The position numbers and the translations under genes were made by a program. Under the pieces are notes generated by a model. That model worked only from the letters and a program-made list of their open reading frames with translations. It was not told where the DNA came from and searched no databases. From the NCBI GenBank assembly GCA_003133325.1, contig PKXA01000024.1, forward strand, positions 1-64,000: a DNA stretch of 64,000 nt, read 5' to 3'. Source of the DNA: Acidimicrobiaceae bacterium (lineage in GTDB: Bacteria > Actinomycetota > Acidimicrobiia > Acidimicrobiales > RAAP-2). Shown here in pieces: positions 17,678-26,140 of this stretch. Position 1 is the first letter of the stretch. Every line of letters begins with the position of its first letter.

Positions 17678-17861
17678 CTTTTAGCATGGAGAGTGGTTCC
17701 CTTGCCGTTGTCTCAGAACGACGAGTCCCGGAGTAGATTCCCGCACAGGTACGTCATGCGGGACATCCGGAGGCACGGTTCGTTCGCTGTTCATCCGCCG
17801 ATCCGGATGCCCCAGCACGCGCGGCTCTTTCCCCCCCCGCTGCATCCCATGCCGGTTGGAC

Positions 17862-18090
17862 GGCGTAGCCCGCATCACCTGACGCCGAGCCTGCTTGCCA
17901 TAGGCGAGCGCGCCTGACGTGCCTGCGCTGTGGCGGGGATTGTGGTGACCGTCGTTCCGGCACGTTGTTCGGGGCCCGAGCGGGTCCGGTTGGCGGTACC
18001 CACAGCACCGGGTGCCGAGCGCGGTTCTCTATGCTTTCCAGTCGGGGCAGGCGGCCTCTGTGCTTGCTCCTGTTGCATGCGCCCAGAACG
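17862..18090 (+). repeat. dispersed repeat family, copy F
   Basis: GACGCCGAGCCTGCTTGCC is followed by GGCGAGCGCGCCTGACGTGC, GTCGTTCCGGCACGTTGTTC, TACCCACAGCACCGGGTGCC, and a tail like copy A (TTTCCAGTCGGGGCAGGCGG, TTGCATGCGCCCAGAACG). It follows the CLC gene. The rest of 17678-18208 shows no gene. Confidence 0.65.
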
Positions 18091-18208
18091 TCGGGGATAC
18101 CCTTCGTCGACCGTGTGACCCTCTCGTTCGTGCATTGCTGCGCTGGGTGTAGGGTCATACCTAAGCAGTACGCATGGTGCGTGAAAGACGCGTTGTCGTG
18201 AGCCAGAC

Positions 18209-18349
18209 ATGGCTGCGACGCTCGGCTCAGCACAATTCCCCAGCATTGATGTCTTTGATGCAGCGGCAGAGGTCACCGGTTCTATGGCGACCATCCCTGA
18301 TGCGGTGCTGGCCAAGAGCCATTCACGTGAGTGCCCTCGATGCAGTTGA
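18209..18349 (+). CDS. possible 46-residue protein
   Basis: ATG 18209 opens a short frame with acceptable composition (FPSIDVFDAAAEVTGSMATI) that ends in a CPRC motif. There is no clear ribosome site and I recognise no family. It may be chance, or the start of a longer decayed gene. Confidence 0.15.
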   Translation: MAATLGSAQFPSIDVFDAAAEVTGSMATIPDAVLAKSHSRECPRCS

Positions 18350-18502
18350 TCTGCTGGCACGAGCTGAGTATCTCTAACCGTGGAACTCGTTGGTAGCCAG
18401 GCACCGAATCCGTCAATGGCGAGGTGCTAGGGCCACAGCGTGCCGGGAGAACCTGGACCCACGTTCTTGACAGACTCATCAACCCAGATAGGAAAGTTGT
18501 TC

Positions 18503-18706
18503 ATGAATCACCAATCAGAAATGCTCACAGCCATCGGTCGAAGCCATGCCCGGCGCCTCGATGCAGAAACTCAATTGCGCTCGCTTCGCGGGACTGCTCT
18601 CAGCGCCCCTCTTGCCGAACTCGACAGCCTGCTCGTCTATGAGTTGCAATTGGAGATCCGCCTGGCGGAACTTCTGAATCGCGGTCACGCAATGGCGGTC
18701 TGCTAG
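18503..18706 (+). CDS. small helical hypothetical protein
   Basis: ATG 18503 follows AGGAAAG with normal spacing and encodes 67 residues predicted to be almost all helix (QSEMLTAIGRSHARRLDAET then APLAELDSLLVYELQLEIRLAELLN). Its charge pattern suggests a short coiled coil or dimer. It is not a recognised family. It lies upstream of the cation-efflux fragment on the same strand. Confidence 0.45.
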   Translation: MNHQSEMLTAIGRSHARRLDAETQLRSLRGTALSAPLAELDSLLVYELQLEIRLAELLNRGHAMAVC

Positions 18707-18814
18707 TCGACCTCTGATGAGAGGGTCAGAGGTAGTTATTCAGGTACTCGTGGCCACCGGCGTGTAGCCATGAAGGCTCACTCAGGTCCGTTGCCCGTAT
18801 GCAAAACTGTCCAG

Positions 18815-19390
18815 ATGTCGCCCGGTCAGCGTGAAGAGGGTCCGAATCGACATGACATGCTGAAGAGGGCCATCCTGCTCTCTTACATCTCGATCTGCTG
18901 GGGTGTACTGGCAGGAGCTGTGGCGATCACGTCGGGCCTGCTCGCAGGGAGCTTGGGTGTCCTCGGATTGGGATTGAATGTCCTGGCTGATGTCGGGGGT
19001 TCGATCGGCCTCGTATGGCGCTTTCGGGTTGAAAGAGGTGATCCCGAGAGGGGACACCGGGCGGAGGCTCGAGCCTCCATGATTGTTGCAGCCGCGTTGG
19101 GCATCGTTGCTGTGACGTTGACGGTGGCTGCAGCCGATGAGTTGAGGGTAGGGTCGGCACCAAAGCAGTCCCTCCTAGCGATGATCACGGCAGGAGTTGC
19201 TGCCGTGGCTCTCGTTCCTCTGGGCATCGCCAAGCACAGGACTGGCGATGCGCTGAAGAGTCACGCGTTGAAGGGCGATGGAACCTTGAGTGGCATTGGA
19301 GCCGGCCTCGGAGTTATCGCGTTATTCGGGCTACTGGCGAACGAGTTCCTTGGCTGGTGGTGGGCTGATCGCGTTGCCGCCCTCCCCTCT
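18815..19390 (+). pseudogene. cation-efflux (CDF-like) membrane protein, split by the IS3-family element
   Basis: The frame encodes about five membrane helices of the cation-transporter type: LLSYISICWGVLAGAVAITSG, LGLGLNVLADVGGSIGLVWRFR (substrate helix), a polar stretch, then FLGWWWADRVAAL, which in relatives precedes the last helix. The frame breaks at the inserted element after ...RVAALPS. If bases 19391-20950 are removed, it continues in the same frame as APLGIAAIAGAEAVRVLRER, a convincing end of the last helix. Relatives export divalent metals. The frame is open upstream to 18770; 18815 or 18857 are better starts. Confidence 0.6.
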
Positions 19391-19461
19391 GTGTCAACCT
19401 TGAGTGAGACGGTTTGCCTTGACAAATCAATGAGCTGAAGGGCGGAGAAGGAACTTCTCCC

Positions 19462-19911
19462 ATGACCACGACAATCAACCACCTTGACCACGCGCGCCGC
19501 CATGCTGGTGCGATGGTCGACACAGCTCCACCGGACCCCGAGGTCCCCGAACGTTCTTCGGGACGCCGGCAGTTCTCAGCCAAGTACAAGGCCAAGGTCC
19601 TGGCTGAATACGACGCCCTGCCCCGATCGGCCCGGGGGGCGATGCTGCGCCGTGAGGGCCTGTACTCGTCGTTGATCACGACGTGGCGCCGCCAACGCGA
19701 CCAAGGCGCCGATGCGGCCCTGGCCCGACCGGCAGGACGAGGGAAGGCCGATCCCCGAGATCGTGAGATCGTCCGCCTGAAGCACAAGGTCGACCGACTG
19801 GCCGGCGAACTCGACAAGTCCAGACAGGTCGTCGAGATCCAGAAAAAACTCTCCGCGCTGCTCGAGCAACTCGCCACGGACAGCACAGCGGAGAACGGCG
19901 AGAGGACATGA
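19462..19911 (+). CDS. IS3-family transposase OrfA
   Basis: The 149-residue protein has the OrfA layout: an N-terminal DNA-binding region (RRQFSAKYKAKVLAEYDALP, SARGAMLRREGLYSSLITTWRRQRD) of transposase_8/HTH type, then a leucine-zipper-like helix (DREIVRLKHKVDRLAGELDKSRQVVEIQKKL) for multimerisation. The stop overlaps the OrfB start as ATGA. OrfB may therefore be made by coupled re-initiation rather than the -1 frameshift usual in IS3. Confidence 0.88.
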   Translation: MTTTINHLDHARRHAGAMVDTAPPDPEVPERSSGRRQFSAKYKAKVLAEYDALPRSARGAMLRREGLYSSLITTWRRQRDQGADAALARPAGRGKADPRDREIVRLKHKVDRLAGELDKSRQVVEIQKKLSALLEQLATDSTAENGERT

Positions 19912-20924
19912 TCGAAGAAGCCATCGGCCAGCTCACCCCGATCGTGGGGACGACCAAGGCGTTGGCGAGCGTGGGAGCGGACCGGGCCACCTGGTATCGA
20001 AAGCACCGCCAGAGCCCAGTACCCGAACGGCCCGAACGGATCGCCACGCCCCAGCCCCGAGCCCTCACTCCTGTCGAGCGCAAGGAGATCAAGAGAACCC
20101 TCGAATCGAACGAGTTCGTCGACGAGGCACCGGCAAGCGTCTACGCCAAACTGCTCGACCAGGGGACTTACCTGGCCTCGGTGTCCACCATGTACCGGGT
20201 CCTGCACGAGCACGACGAGGTGCGTGAACGCCGGCGCCAGGCCACCCACCCGGCGCATAAGAAACCCGAGCTCATCGCCACGGAGCCCAATTCCGTGTGG
20301 TCCTGGGACATCACGAAACTGCACGGCCCCGAGAAGTGGACGTACTTCTACCTCTACGTGATCCTCGACATCTACAGCCGCTACGCGGTCGGCTGGATGC
20401 TGGCCCGGGCCGAACGAGCCGAGCTCTCCAAGCGACTAATCGGCGAGTCGATCGCCAAGCAGGGCGTCACCAAGGATCAACTCACGATTCATTCGGACCG
20501 AGGGTCACCCATGATCGCCAAAGGAGTGGCTCACCTCTTGGCCGATCTGGGGGTGACCAAGTCGCTCAGCCGGCCCCATGTCAGTAATGACAATCCGTTC
20601 AGTGAATCGCAATTCCGAACCTTCAAGTACCGACCTGATTTCCCCGACCGCTTCGGCAGCTTCGAAGACGCCCAGGCCCACTGCGCCAGATTTTTCACTT
20701 GGTATAACGACGATCATCGCCACTCGGGCATTGGACTTCATACCCCCGCCGACGTCCACTACGGCCGGGCCGAAGCGATCCGAGAACAACGCGGAGTCGT
20801 CCTGCTCGACGCCTATGCCAAACACCCCGAACGATTCGTCCGCAAGATCCCCTCGGCACCGGCCCTTCCAGCCGTCGCGTGGATCAACCAACCAGAGGAG
20901 GCCGCCAACTCACTAAATCAATGA
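19908..20924 (+). CDS. IS3-family transposase OrfB (DDE integrase)
   Basis: The 338-residue protein has an HTH_21-like region followed by an rve core. The three acidic residues are in NSVWSWDITKL (first Asp), IHSDRGSPM (second Asp) and SNDNPFSESQFRTFK (Glu). The closing WYNDDHRHSGIGLHTPADVHYGR is the usual IS3 end. It appears intact, so the element may still be active. It cuts and joins the IS ends as part of the transpososome. Confidence 0.93.
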   Translation: MIEEAIGQLTPIVGTTKALASVGADRATWYRKHRQSPVPERPERIATPQPRALTPVERKEIKRTLESNEFVDEAPASVYAKLLDQGTYLASVSTMYRVLHEHDEVRERRRQATHPAHKKPELIATEPNSVWSWDITKLHGPEKWTYFYLYVILDIYSRYAVGWMLARAERAELSKRLIGESIAKQGVTKDQLTIHSDRGSPMIAKGVAHLLADLGVTKSLSRPHVSNDNPFSESQFRTFKYRPDFPDRFGSFEDAQAHCARFFTWYNDDHRHSGIGLHTPADVHYGRAEAIREQRGVVLLDAYAKHPERFVRKIPSAPALPAVAWINQPEEAANSLNQ

Positions 20925-20950
20925 AGAAACCGTCTCAAAAGGGTTGACAC

Positions 20951-21424
20951 GCACCGCTCGGCATCGCCGCCATTGCCGGAGCCGAGGCTGTTCGAGTCCT
21001 GCGAGAGCGACCGAGGGTGGTTTCGTCCGCGTTGACGCGGTCCACGCTTCTCAAGCGTCTTTTCAGCCAGGACCTTTCTCGATCCGATCAAGAGACATCG
21101 CCCTGGGGTCTCACTGCGAATCAATTCTGTGTAATCGCGCTCATGCTCTGTCTGGCGGTCTCAATTGCAGATGCACTTCTTGGCCACCGCATCATCTTGA
21201 TCGGCCTTCTGATCGTGGGACCGTGTTGTGTCATCTTCGGAGGCAGATGGTTCCAGACGGGTATCGTTGGAGTCGCAGCCGTCGGTCTGGGCGTCGTCCT
21301 CAGTATCCCCGATGGCATCTGGGGATCCGCCGCCCAACTTGAGCTTGTTGGCGCCGTGTTCCTAGTGGCGCTGGTCTCCACGTTCGGAGCGGCCATCGTT
21401 GAGGCACGCGGTCCATCTCACTGA
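20951..21424 (+). pseudogene. continuation of the split frame: CDF last helix plus four-helix membrane segment
   Basis: After the IS the frame reads GIAAIAGAEAVRVLRER and stays open to a stop at 21422-21424. From about 21140 it encodes four membrane helices (FCVIALMLCLAVSIADALLG, ILIGLLIVGPCCVIFGGRWF, GVAAVGLGVVLSIPDG, LVGAVFLVALVSTFGAAIVE). These resemble the N-terminal membrane part of SpoIIE/PP2C phosphatases, but no phosphatase domain follows. It may be a separate truncated gene from the GTG at 21017 or part of an unusual fusion. I cannot decide. Confidence 0.4.
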
Positions 21425-21621
21425 TCCTGCACGACGTGGGACATCTGCTCAGCTTTCAACTGCACACGGTAGCCAGACGTGACCCTCGAAAGAAGCCGAA
21501 GGTCGCCGAGTGTCCCGATCCACAACACCGGCTCGGGGATCGATATCTTGCACGGCGCCGGGCTGCCTGCTCACTCCAGCAAGCGGTTCAGATCGCTCCA
21601 TCCGAGCGGTCGGGCCGCAAA

Positions 21622-21828
21622 TCAAGATCGGCACCTGAGTGCAATCAGACGGTTCCGGGAAACTCCGCATGGTCCCTGGTCCGTGAGTGAGACCGACCCG
21701 GCCGGGCCGAACGCGCACAAAAGTCCGGCGACGGACTCCAAGTACCGATCCAACAGCGGATGGCCGAGCGAGTAACGGTCTTCGCCGGACGGCGAGGAGA
21801 AGCGAACGAGGGTCGGGGTGGTGGTCAT
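21622..21828 (-). pseudogene. N-terminal fragment of a tyrosine recombinase
   Basis: The minus-strand frame begins MTTTPTLVRFSS and then LGHPLLDRYLESVAG, which is how a common actinobacterial integrase family starts (there LGHPLLDRYLEFVAGR.RPNTLRA). After VAG the sequence degenerates and no core-binding or catalytic domain follows. It appears to be the stub of an integrase lost when the IS21 region formed. The rest of 21425-22106 shows no intact gene. Confidence 0.4.
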
Positions 21829-22264
21829 CCCCGGACCCTTTCACCGACGTGTGAAAGACACTGAGATGCTAAATGGATCACCCGTATATTTAGCGTTCGG
21901 CACCCCTGTCAATGACAGCGGACTGTCCCAGAACGCGCGCCTTCAAGCCCGCTCGCGCACGCCGGCATGTGCCGTTCGTGGGCGGCAACTACCTCGACCA
22001 CGGCCGAGGTCGGGACCACACCCCGCTCAGACCCGAAGTGCCGACCATCGCCGGGCCTCGCTTCCTCCCCTTCCATGCATCTTGAATAGGAAGAACGCGG
22101 CAAGGGTGTCAGCGTTCAAGTAATCCCGCAGTTCAGCGGGATGGCGTTCAAGTTATCCAGCACCCCGACGTTCACGTAATCCCGCACTTTTGAGTCGGGG
22201 GATCCACCACTCGGGCTCCTTGTTGCAGTAGCCGCGACCTCGTCAACCGAGACGGGGAGCGCCC

Positions 22265-23833
22265 ATGACAAGGAGAACATTCAAAGTGGTAAATATCGTC
22301 GAAATCCTGATCCACTGGAAGGCGGGCCGCAAGAAAGCCGAAGTGGCCCGGAGCCTCGGAGTCGATCGGGGAACGGTGGCCAAGTACACCGCCAAGGCGC
22401 TGTCCGAGGGCTACATGCCCGGAGGCGATCAGCTCTCGGCCCAAGAGTGGGGAGTGCTCGTTGACGGCTGGTTCCCCGAACTGGTCGACCCCCGCCGCCG
22501 CAGTCTCACCCACGACGCCGTTGAGGTCCACCGGGGCTCCATCGAAGAGATGCTCAAGACCAACACCGCCACGACGGTGCACCAACGTCTGCGTGACGAG
22601 CATGGGCTCACGGTTGGTCTCACGAGCTTTCGCCGCTATGTCTGGCGTGAGTTCCCCGAAGAGAACCTTCGCAATATCGCCACGCCATCTCGACCCGACG
22701 TGCCCGCCGGTGAAGAGGGACAGGTCGACTACGGCTACTTGGGCCAGTGGCTCGATCCGGTGACCGAAAAGATGCGCCGGGTGTGGGCCTTCGTCCTCGT
22801 GCTGGCGTGCAGTCGCTACATGTTCGTGCGCCCGGTGCTGACCATGGACCAACGCGCATGGACAGCGTGCCATGTCGAGGCCTTCCAGTTCTTTGCCGGC
22901 GTCCCCCGTCGGCTGGTGAGCGACAATTTGAAGACCGGAGTGATCAAGCCCGACATCTACGACCCGTTGCTCAACCGATCCTACGGCGAGCTGGCCGCCC
23001 ACTACGGCTGTCTGATCGACCCCGCTCGTGCCCTCAAACCCAAAGACAAACCAAGGGTCGAACGGATGATGCCCTATGTCCGAGATTCGATGTGGCGAGG
23101 ACGCGAGTGGATCGATCTGGCGACCATGCAAGCAGGAGCACTCACCTGGTGCACCGACGTCGCCAATGTGCGTTCGCACCGCTCGCTCGAGGGTGCCTCG
23201 CCGCTCTCGATGTTCATCTCCACCGAGCGAACGGCACTGATCGCGCTGCCGGCTGCGCCCTTCGAGCTGACCACGTGGAGCCGTCCCAAAGTCGGTCCCG
23301 ATTGCTACGCCAAGGCGGGCAAGGCGCTGTACACAGTCCCATGGCGTTTCATCGGCAGCCACCTCGACGCCCGCATCGGTGAGCGCACCGTGGAGTTCTA
23401 CGTCGATGCCAAGGTCATCAAGACCTGGGCCAGAGTCGAGAAGGGCAAGCAGACCGACTGGGCCGACTTCCCGCCCGAGAAGGTGGCGTTCTTCATGAGC
23501 ACGCCGGCCTGGTGCCGCAAGCAGGCCACCGGGCTCGGAGAGCACGTCGAATCCCTGGTGGGGAGGCTCTTGGAGCCCCACGCCCTCTACCGGCTCCGCC
23601 AAGCTCAAGGAGTGCTCAAACTGGCCGACAAGTACGGCCAAGAACGCCTCGATGCGGCGTGCCGGCGGGCCATCGAGATTGGGGATCCCGAGTACAAGAC
23701 GGTCAAGGGCATCTTGGTCGCCGGCACCGAGAACGAAGGAGAACCTGAACCCATCACGCCCGATGTGCCAGCACACCTTCACGGCCCCGACAGCCTGTTC
23801 GATCACCTGAGTGCAGAGGCGGCCGGACAATGA
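22265..23833 (+). CDS. istA: IS21 transposase IstA
   Basis: The 522-residue protein has an N-terminal HTH (RKKAEVARSLGVDRGTVAKY), an rve catalytic core with Asp in GQVDYGYLGQW, Asp in LVSDNLKTGV and Glu in PKDKPRVERMMPYV, and the C-terminal Mu-type beta domain (KVGPDCYAKAGKALYTVPWRFIG). Length and order match IstA. The stop overlaps istB by ATGA. It performs strand cleavage and joining with IstB as target selector. Confidence 0.95.
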   Translation: MTRRTFKVVNIVEILIHWKAGRKKAEVARSLGVDRGTVAKYTAKALSEGYMPGGDQLSAQEWGVLVDGWFPELVDPRRRSLTHDAVEVHRGSIEEMLKTNTATTVHQRLRDEHGLTVGLTSFRRYVWREFPEENLRNIATPSRPDVPAGEEGQVDYGYLGQWLDPVTEKMRRVWAFVLVLACSRYMFVRPVLTMDQRAWTACHVEAFQFFAGVPRRLVSDNLKTGVIKPDIYDPLLNRSYGELAAHYGCLIDPARALKPKDKPRVERMMPYVRDSMWRGREWIDLATMQAGALTWCTDVANVRSHRSLEGASPLSMFISTERTALIALPAAPFELTTWSRPKVGPDCYAKAGKALYTVPWRFIGSHLDARIGERTVEFYVDAKVIKTWARVEKGKQTDWADFPPEKVAFFMSTPAWCRKQATGLGEHVESLVGRLLEPHALYRLRQAQGVLKLADKYGQERLDAACRRAIEIGDPEYKTVKGILVAGTENEGEPEPITPDVPAHLHGPDSLFDHLSAEAAGQ

Positions 23834-24579
23834 GAACCCACCAGCTGGAATCAACGCTGCGCTCGTTGTCTCTCTCGGGGATGCTCGACACCTTGGAAGC
23901 TCGCCTGGCCCAGGCCGACGCCGGTGAGCTGGGCCACATCGAGTTCCTCCAGTCGTTGTGCGAGGACGAGTTGTCGAGGCGTGACGCCGCCGGCATCGCT
24001 CGTCGCGTCAAGGCGGCGCGCTTCGAAGGCGTCTGTGCCATCGAGGATTACGACTTCAACTACAACTCCAAGGTTCCGACCGCACGCATCCGCGACCTGG
24101 CCACGTTGCGCTTCATCGAAGCCGGCGAATCGGTGGTCCTCCACGGACCGGTCGGTGTCGGAAAGACGATGATCGCACAAGCGCTCGGACACCTCGCCTG
24201 TCGCCGTGGTTACACCGTGGCCTTCACCAAGGCGTCACGTCTGCTGGCCGATCTCGCCGGTGGCCATGCCGATCGGACGTGGGAGACACGCCTTCGTCGC
24301 TGGGCCCGGCCGGCCGTCCTCATAGTCGACGATTTTGCCATGAGATCCTTTACCCCGACACAATCGGACGACCTCTATGAGCTCGTCACCGAGAGAGCGG
24401 GCAAGAGCCTTATCACGACGGCGAACCGAGCGGCAACGGACTGGTACTCCTTGTTTCCAAATGCGGTCGTCGCAGAATCGATACTCGACCGCGTCGTCAA
24501 TAGTGCTCATCACATTCACATGGACGGAAAGTCCTACCGACCCAACAAGCGGCCCGGCGCTCCGGCGAACAAGTCATGA
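23830..24579 (+). CDS. istB: IS21 helper ATPase IstB
   Basis: The 249-residue AAA+ protein has the IstB N-terminal helical domain (LESTLRSLSLSGMLDTLEAR, EFLQSLCEDELSRRDA), Walker A GPVGVGKTM, Walker B VLIVDDFAM, a sensor at LITTANRA, and the C-terminal segment around DWYSLFPNAVVAESILDRVV. It binds target DNA as a DnaA-like oligomer and stimulates IstA. It is coupled to istA upstream and to a third ORF downstream by ATGA overlaps. Confidence 0.95.
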   Translation: MRTHQLESTLRSLSLSGMLDTLEARLAQADAGELGHIEFLQSLCEDELSRRDAAGIARRVKAARFEGVCAIEDYDFNYNSKVPTARIRDLATLRFIEAGESVVLHGPVGVGKTMIAQALGHLACRRGYTVAFTKASRLLADLAGGHADRTWETRLRRWARPAVLIVDDFAMRSFTPTQSDDLYELVTERAGKSLITTANRAATDWYSLFPNAVVAESILDRVVNSAHHIHMDGKSYRPNKRPGAPANKS

Positions 24580-24917
24580 GCGCGTCAATCAATCCGCCGA
24601 AGGTGTGCGCCACCCAAGGGTGCAGCGAGCTGTTGCCTGCACCCACCGGCCGAGGGCGCCCGCGCCTGTACTGCTCACCCAAATGCCGGAGCACCGGTGT
24701 CGCTCGAAGCGGTGCGCTCAGCATCGAGGTCGACCACGATGGCGATGACAGCAACGGCAGGCCGACCGGTCGGGTGTGGCTCGTCAGAATGCGGCGAGGG
24801 AGCAACGACGTGGTCGTGGCCAGCGAGCTCGGACGGCCCTCGGCTGACCACTTGGCCGGCCAGATCTCACAGCTCATCGGTGGGCGTCGACGGGCACAAA
24901 GAGGTGCGATGGAGTAG
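24576..24917 (+). CDS. third ORF of the IS21 element with a CGNR-like zinc-binding motif
   Basis: The 113-residue protein starts inside the istB stop (ATGA) and ends 68 bp before the IS right end, so it is carried by the element. Residues 11-40 read CATQGCSELLPAPTGRGRP then RLYCSPKCRS, giving a C-x4-C...C-x3-C set. This resembles the treble-clef motif seen at the end of CGNR proteins and in some transposon-borne ORFs. The rest is a short alpha/beta region (GRVWLVRMRRGSNDVVVASE). Canonical IS21 elements have only istA and istB. Likely roles are DNA binding or control of transposition; this is inference. Confidence 0.6.
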   Translation: MSASINPPKVCATQGCSELLPAPTGRGRPRLYCSPKCRSTGVARSGALSIEVDHDGDDSNGRPTGRVWLVRMRRGSNDVVVASELGRPSADHLAGQISQLIGGRRRAQRGAME

Positions 24918-25084
24918 ACAGGATCCTCGGGGCCCAGTGGTGGATAACTTGAACGTTGGGCTGCGGGATAACGCGAACGCCGACAAAGGGGGCAGATTGC
25001 GACCGCGGAACGTTTGGCCTGCCAGTGGCTGCTCGGCAAGCACAACGGTCTGCGAGTTCCCAAGTCCGAGGTCGCCCTCGAATG

Positions 25085-26140
25085 TCACTCCGAGCCGTTG
25101 GACCCAGAGGTGGGCCCCGTTGGCGCACTGTCGTTCCCCGGAGCACCGTTGTTGATCGTGGCCTCGAGTACGCCCACGCGGTCCATCACCCAATCGAAAT
25201 CCGGTGGCTCAGCCCGGAACATCCCCGCGCTCGCCATCTCGGCATAGTCGGCCCGCAGCGCATCGAGTCCGATCTGGTCGGGAACCAGACGGATCCTGCC
25301 GGTCGTGCAGTCTTCGTAGCGCGAGGTGCTCCTGTAGAAATGGATGTTCTTCACGTACACAACGTCAGCGAGGAGGTCGCGGTCCCTGAGCGCAGCTTTT
25401 CCGACCTCGTGCTCGGACAGCCGGGCCAGGTCGTACCAGTGACGGGAGATCCGATCGGCTCCCCGGTCCCACTGCCCGCGGTTGCACTCATCATGGGCCA
25501 GGGTCGCCTTCTCCCAGAAGGTCCGTGCAGCCGAGAGCACGTCGACGGTGGCAAGAGGAAGCCCGACCTCCTCGGCAATGAGGAAGTCGGTCACGTACGG
25601 AGTGATCACGCGGGACTCCCTCGGAACGACACGGTTGCGGGCCCCGAACTCCACCTTGACCCGCTCGGTGAGGTAGCCGCCTTCCTTGGCAAAGCAGCTC
25701 GGGTAGTCGAGGACGACGGTCTCGTCGTCGAGCATGGTGACGCATTCGGTCGGGTCGTCGACGTACGGAGCAAGGGCAGAACTGATCAGTGGCACCACCA
25801 CCTCTTCGAGGTAGCTCTTCAGCTCGGTGCCGAGCAGTTCCCGGACCTTCTTTGCCGCACTCCTCGATGCGGGGAGTGCGGCGTTCCCATCAGGATCGAG
25901 AGCGACCGTGATGTCGATGTCTTCGGAGAACCGGTCGATGACCCTGTAGACCTTCGAGAGCGAGGTGCCGCCCTTGAAGGCCATTTGCGGACGGCCGTCC
26001 TGGCTGAAGAGCACGTCGAGGGTCCAGCAGAGCCAGACGTCCTTCTCGAGGATCTTGGGCGGTAGACCGGTGCCGGCGGCAGCCACGGCGTACACGGCGC
26101 GACGCTCGTCGGGCTCCGCGAGCAAGAACTGATCAGGCAT
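25085..26140 (-). CDS. AbiEii-type nucleotidyltransferase toxin
   Basis: The 351-residue protein has the AbiEii/COG2253 nucleotidyltransferase signature: KDVWLCWTLDVLF, then MAFKGGTSLSKVYRVIDRFSEDIDITV with GGTS (57-60) and the catalytic EDID (73-76). It continues with VKVEFGARNRVVPRESRVITPYV and the conserved C-terminal NRGQWDRGADRISRHWYDLARL. AbiEii-type toxins add nucleotides to tRNA or other acceptors and stop growth on phage infection. The start lies 8 bp inside the antitoxin gene, so the two are one transcript read leftward from 26783. Confidence 0.9.
   Translation of the reverse strand: MPDQFLLAEPDERRAVYAVAAAGTGLPPKILEKDVWLCWTLDVLFSQDGRPQMAFKGGTSLSKVYRVIDRFSEDIDITVALDPDGNAALPASRSAAKKVRELLGTELKSYLEEVVVPLISSALAPYVDDPTECVTMLDDETVVLDYPSCFAKEGGYLTERVKVEFGARNRVVPRESRVITPYVTDFLIAEEVGLPLATVDVLSAARTFWEKATLAHDECNRGQWDRGADRISRHWYDLARLSEHEVGKAALRDRDLLADVVYVKNIHFYRSTSRYEDCTTGRIRLVPDQIGLDALRADYAEMASAGMFRAEPPDFDWVMDRVGVLEATINNGAPGNDSAPTGPTSGSNGSE

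Larger units (their letters stand above)
19391..20950 (+). mobile_element. IS3-family insertion sequence
   Basis: The ends are inverted repeats. The left starts TGTCAACCTTGAGTGAGACG (19392); the right, read inward from 20949, is TGTCAACCCTTTTGAGACGG. Both continue GGTTT-like with one small gap. The element carries an orfA/orfB transposase pair. No clear target duplication is seen, so the insertion may be old or the outer bases altered. It splits the cation-efflux gene. Confidence 0.85.
22107..24985 (+). mobile_element. IS21-family insertion sequence with three ORFs
   Basis: The element starts TGTCAGCGTTCAAGTAATCC and ends with the inverted counterpart (read inward from 24985: TGTCGGCGTTCGCGTTATCC). 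The left end has three related 18-20 bp repeats (GCGTTCAAGTAATCCCGC, GCGTTCAAGTTATCCAGC, ACGTTCACGTAATCCCGC) and the right end at least two, as is typical of IS21. A 5-bp target duplication AAGGG flanks it (22102-22106 and 24986-24990), which fixes the borders. It carries istA, istB and a third coupled ORF. Confidence 0.95.

Noticed and set aside
1895-18090. Repeat copies as remnants of one protein-coding gene
   Set aside because: Some frames show similar short peptides between copies, but frames shift between copies and stops interrupt them; conservation is at the nucleotide level.
22172-23854. 560-residue open frame antisense to istA
   Set aside because: It is the mirror of a strongly conserved transposase in GC-rich DNA; composition is His/Gly/Asp-rich and no family pattern is present.
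24956-26065. 369-residue open frame antisense to the AbiEii-type gene
   Set aside because: The opposite strand carries clear nucleotidyltransferase motifs; this frame is only a high-GC shadow.
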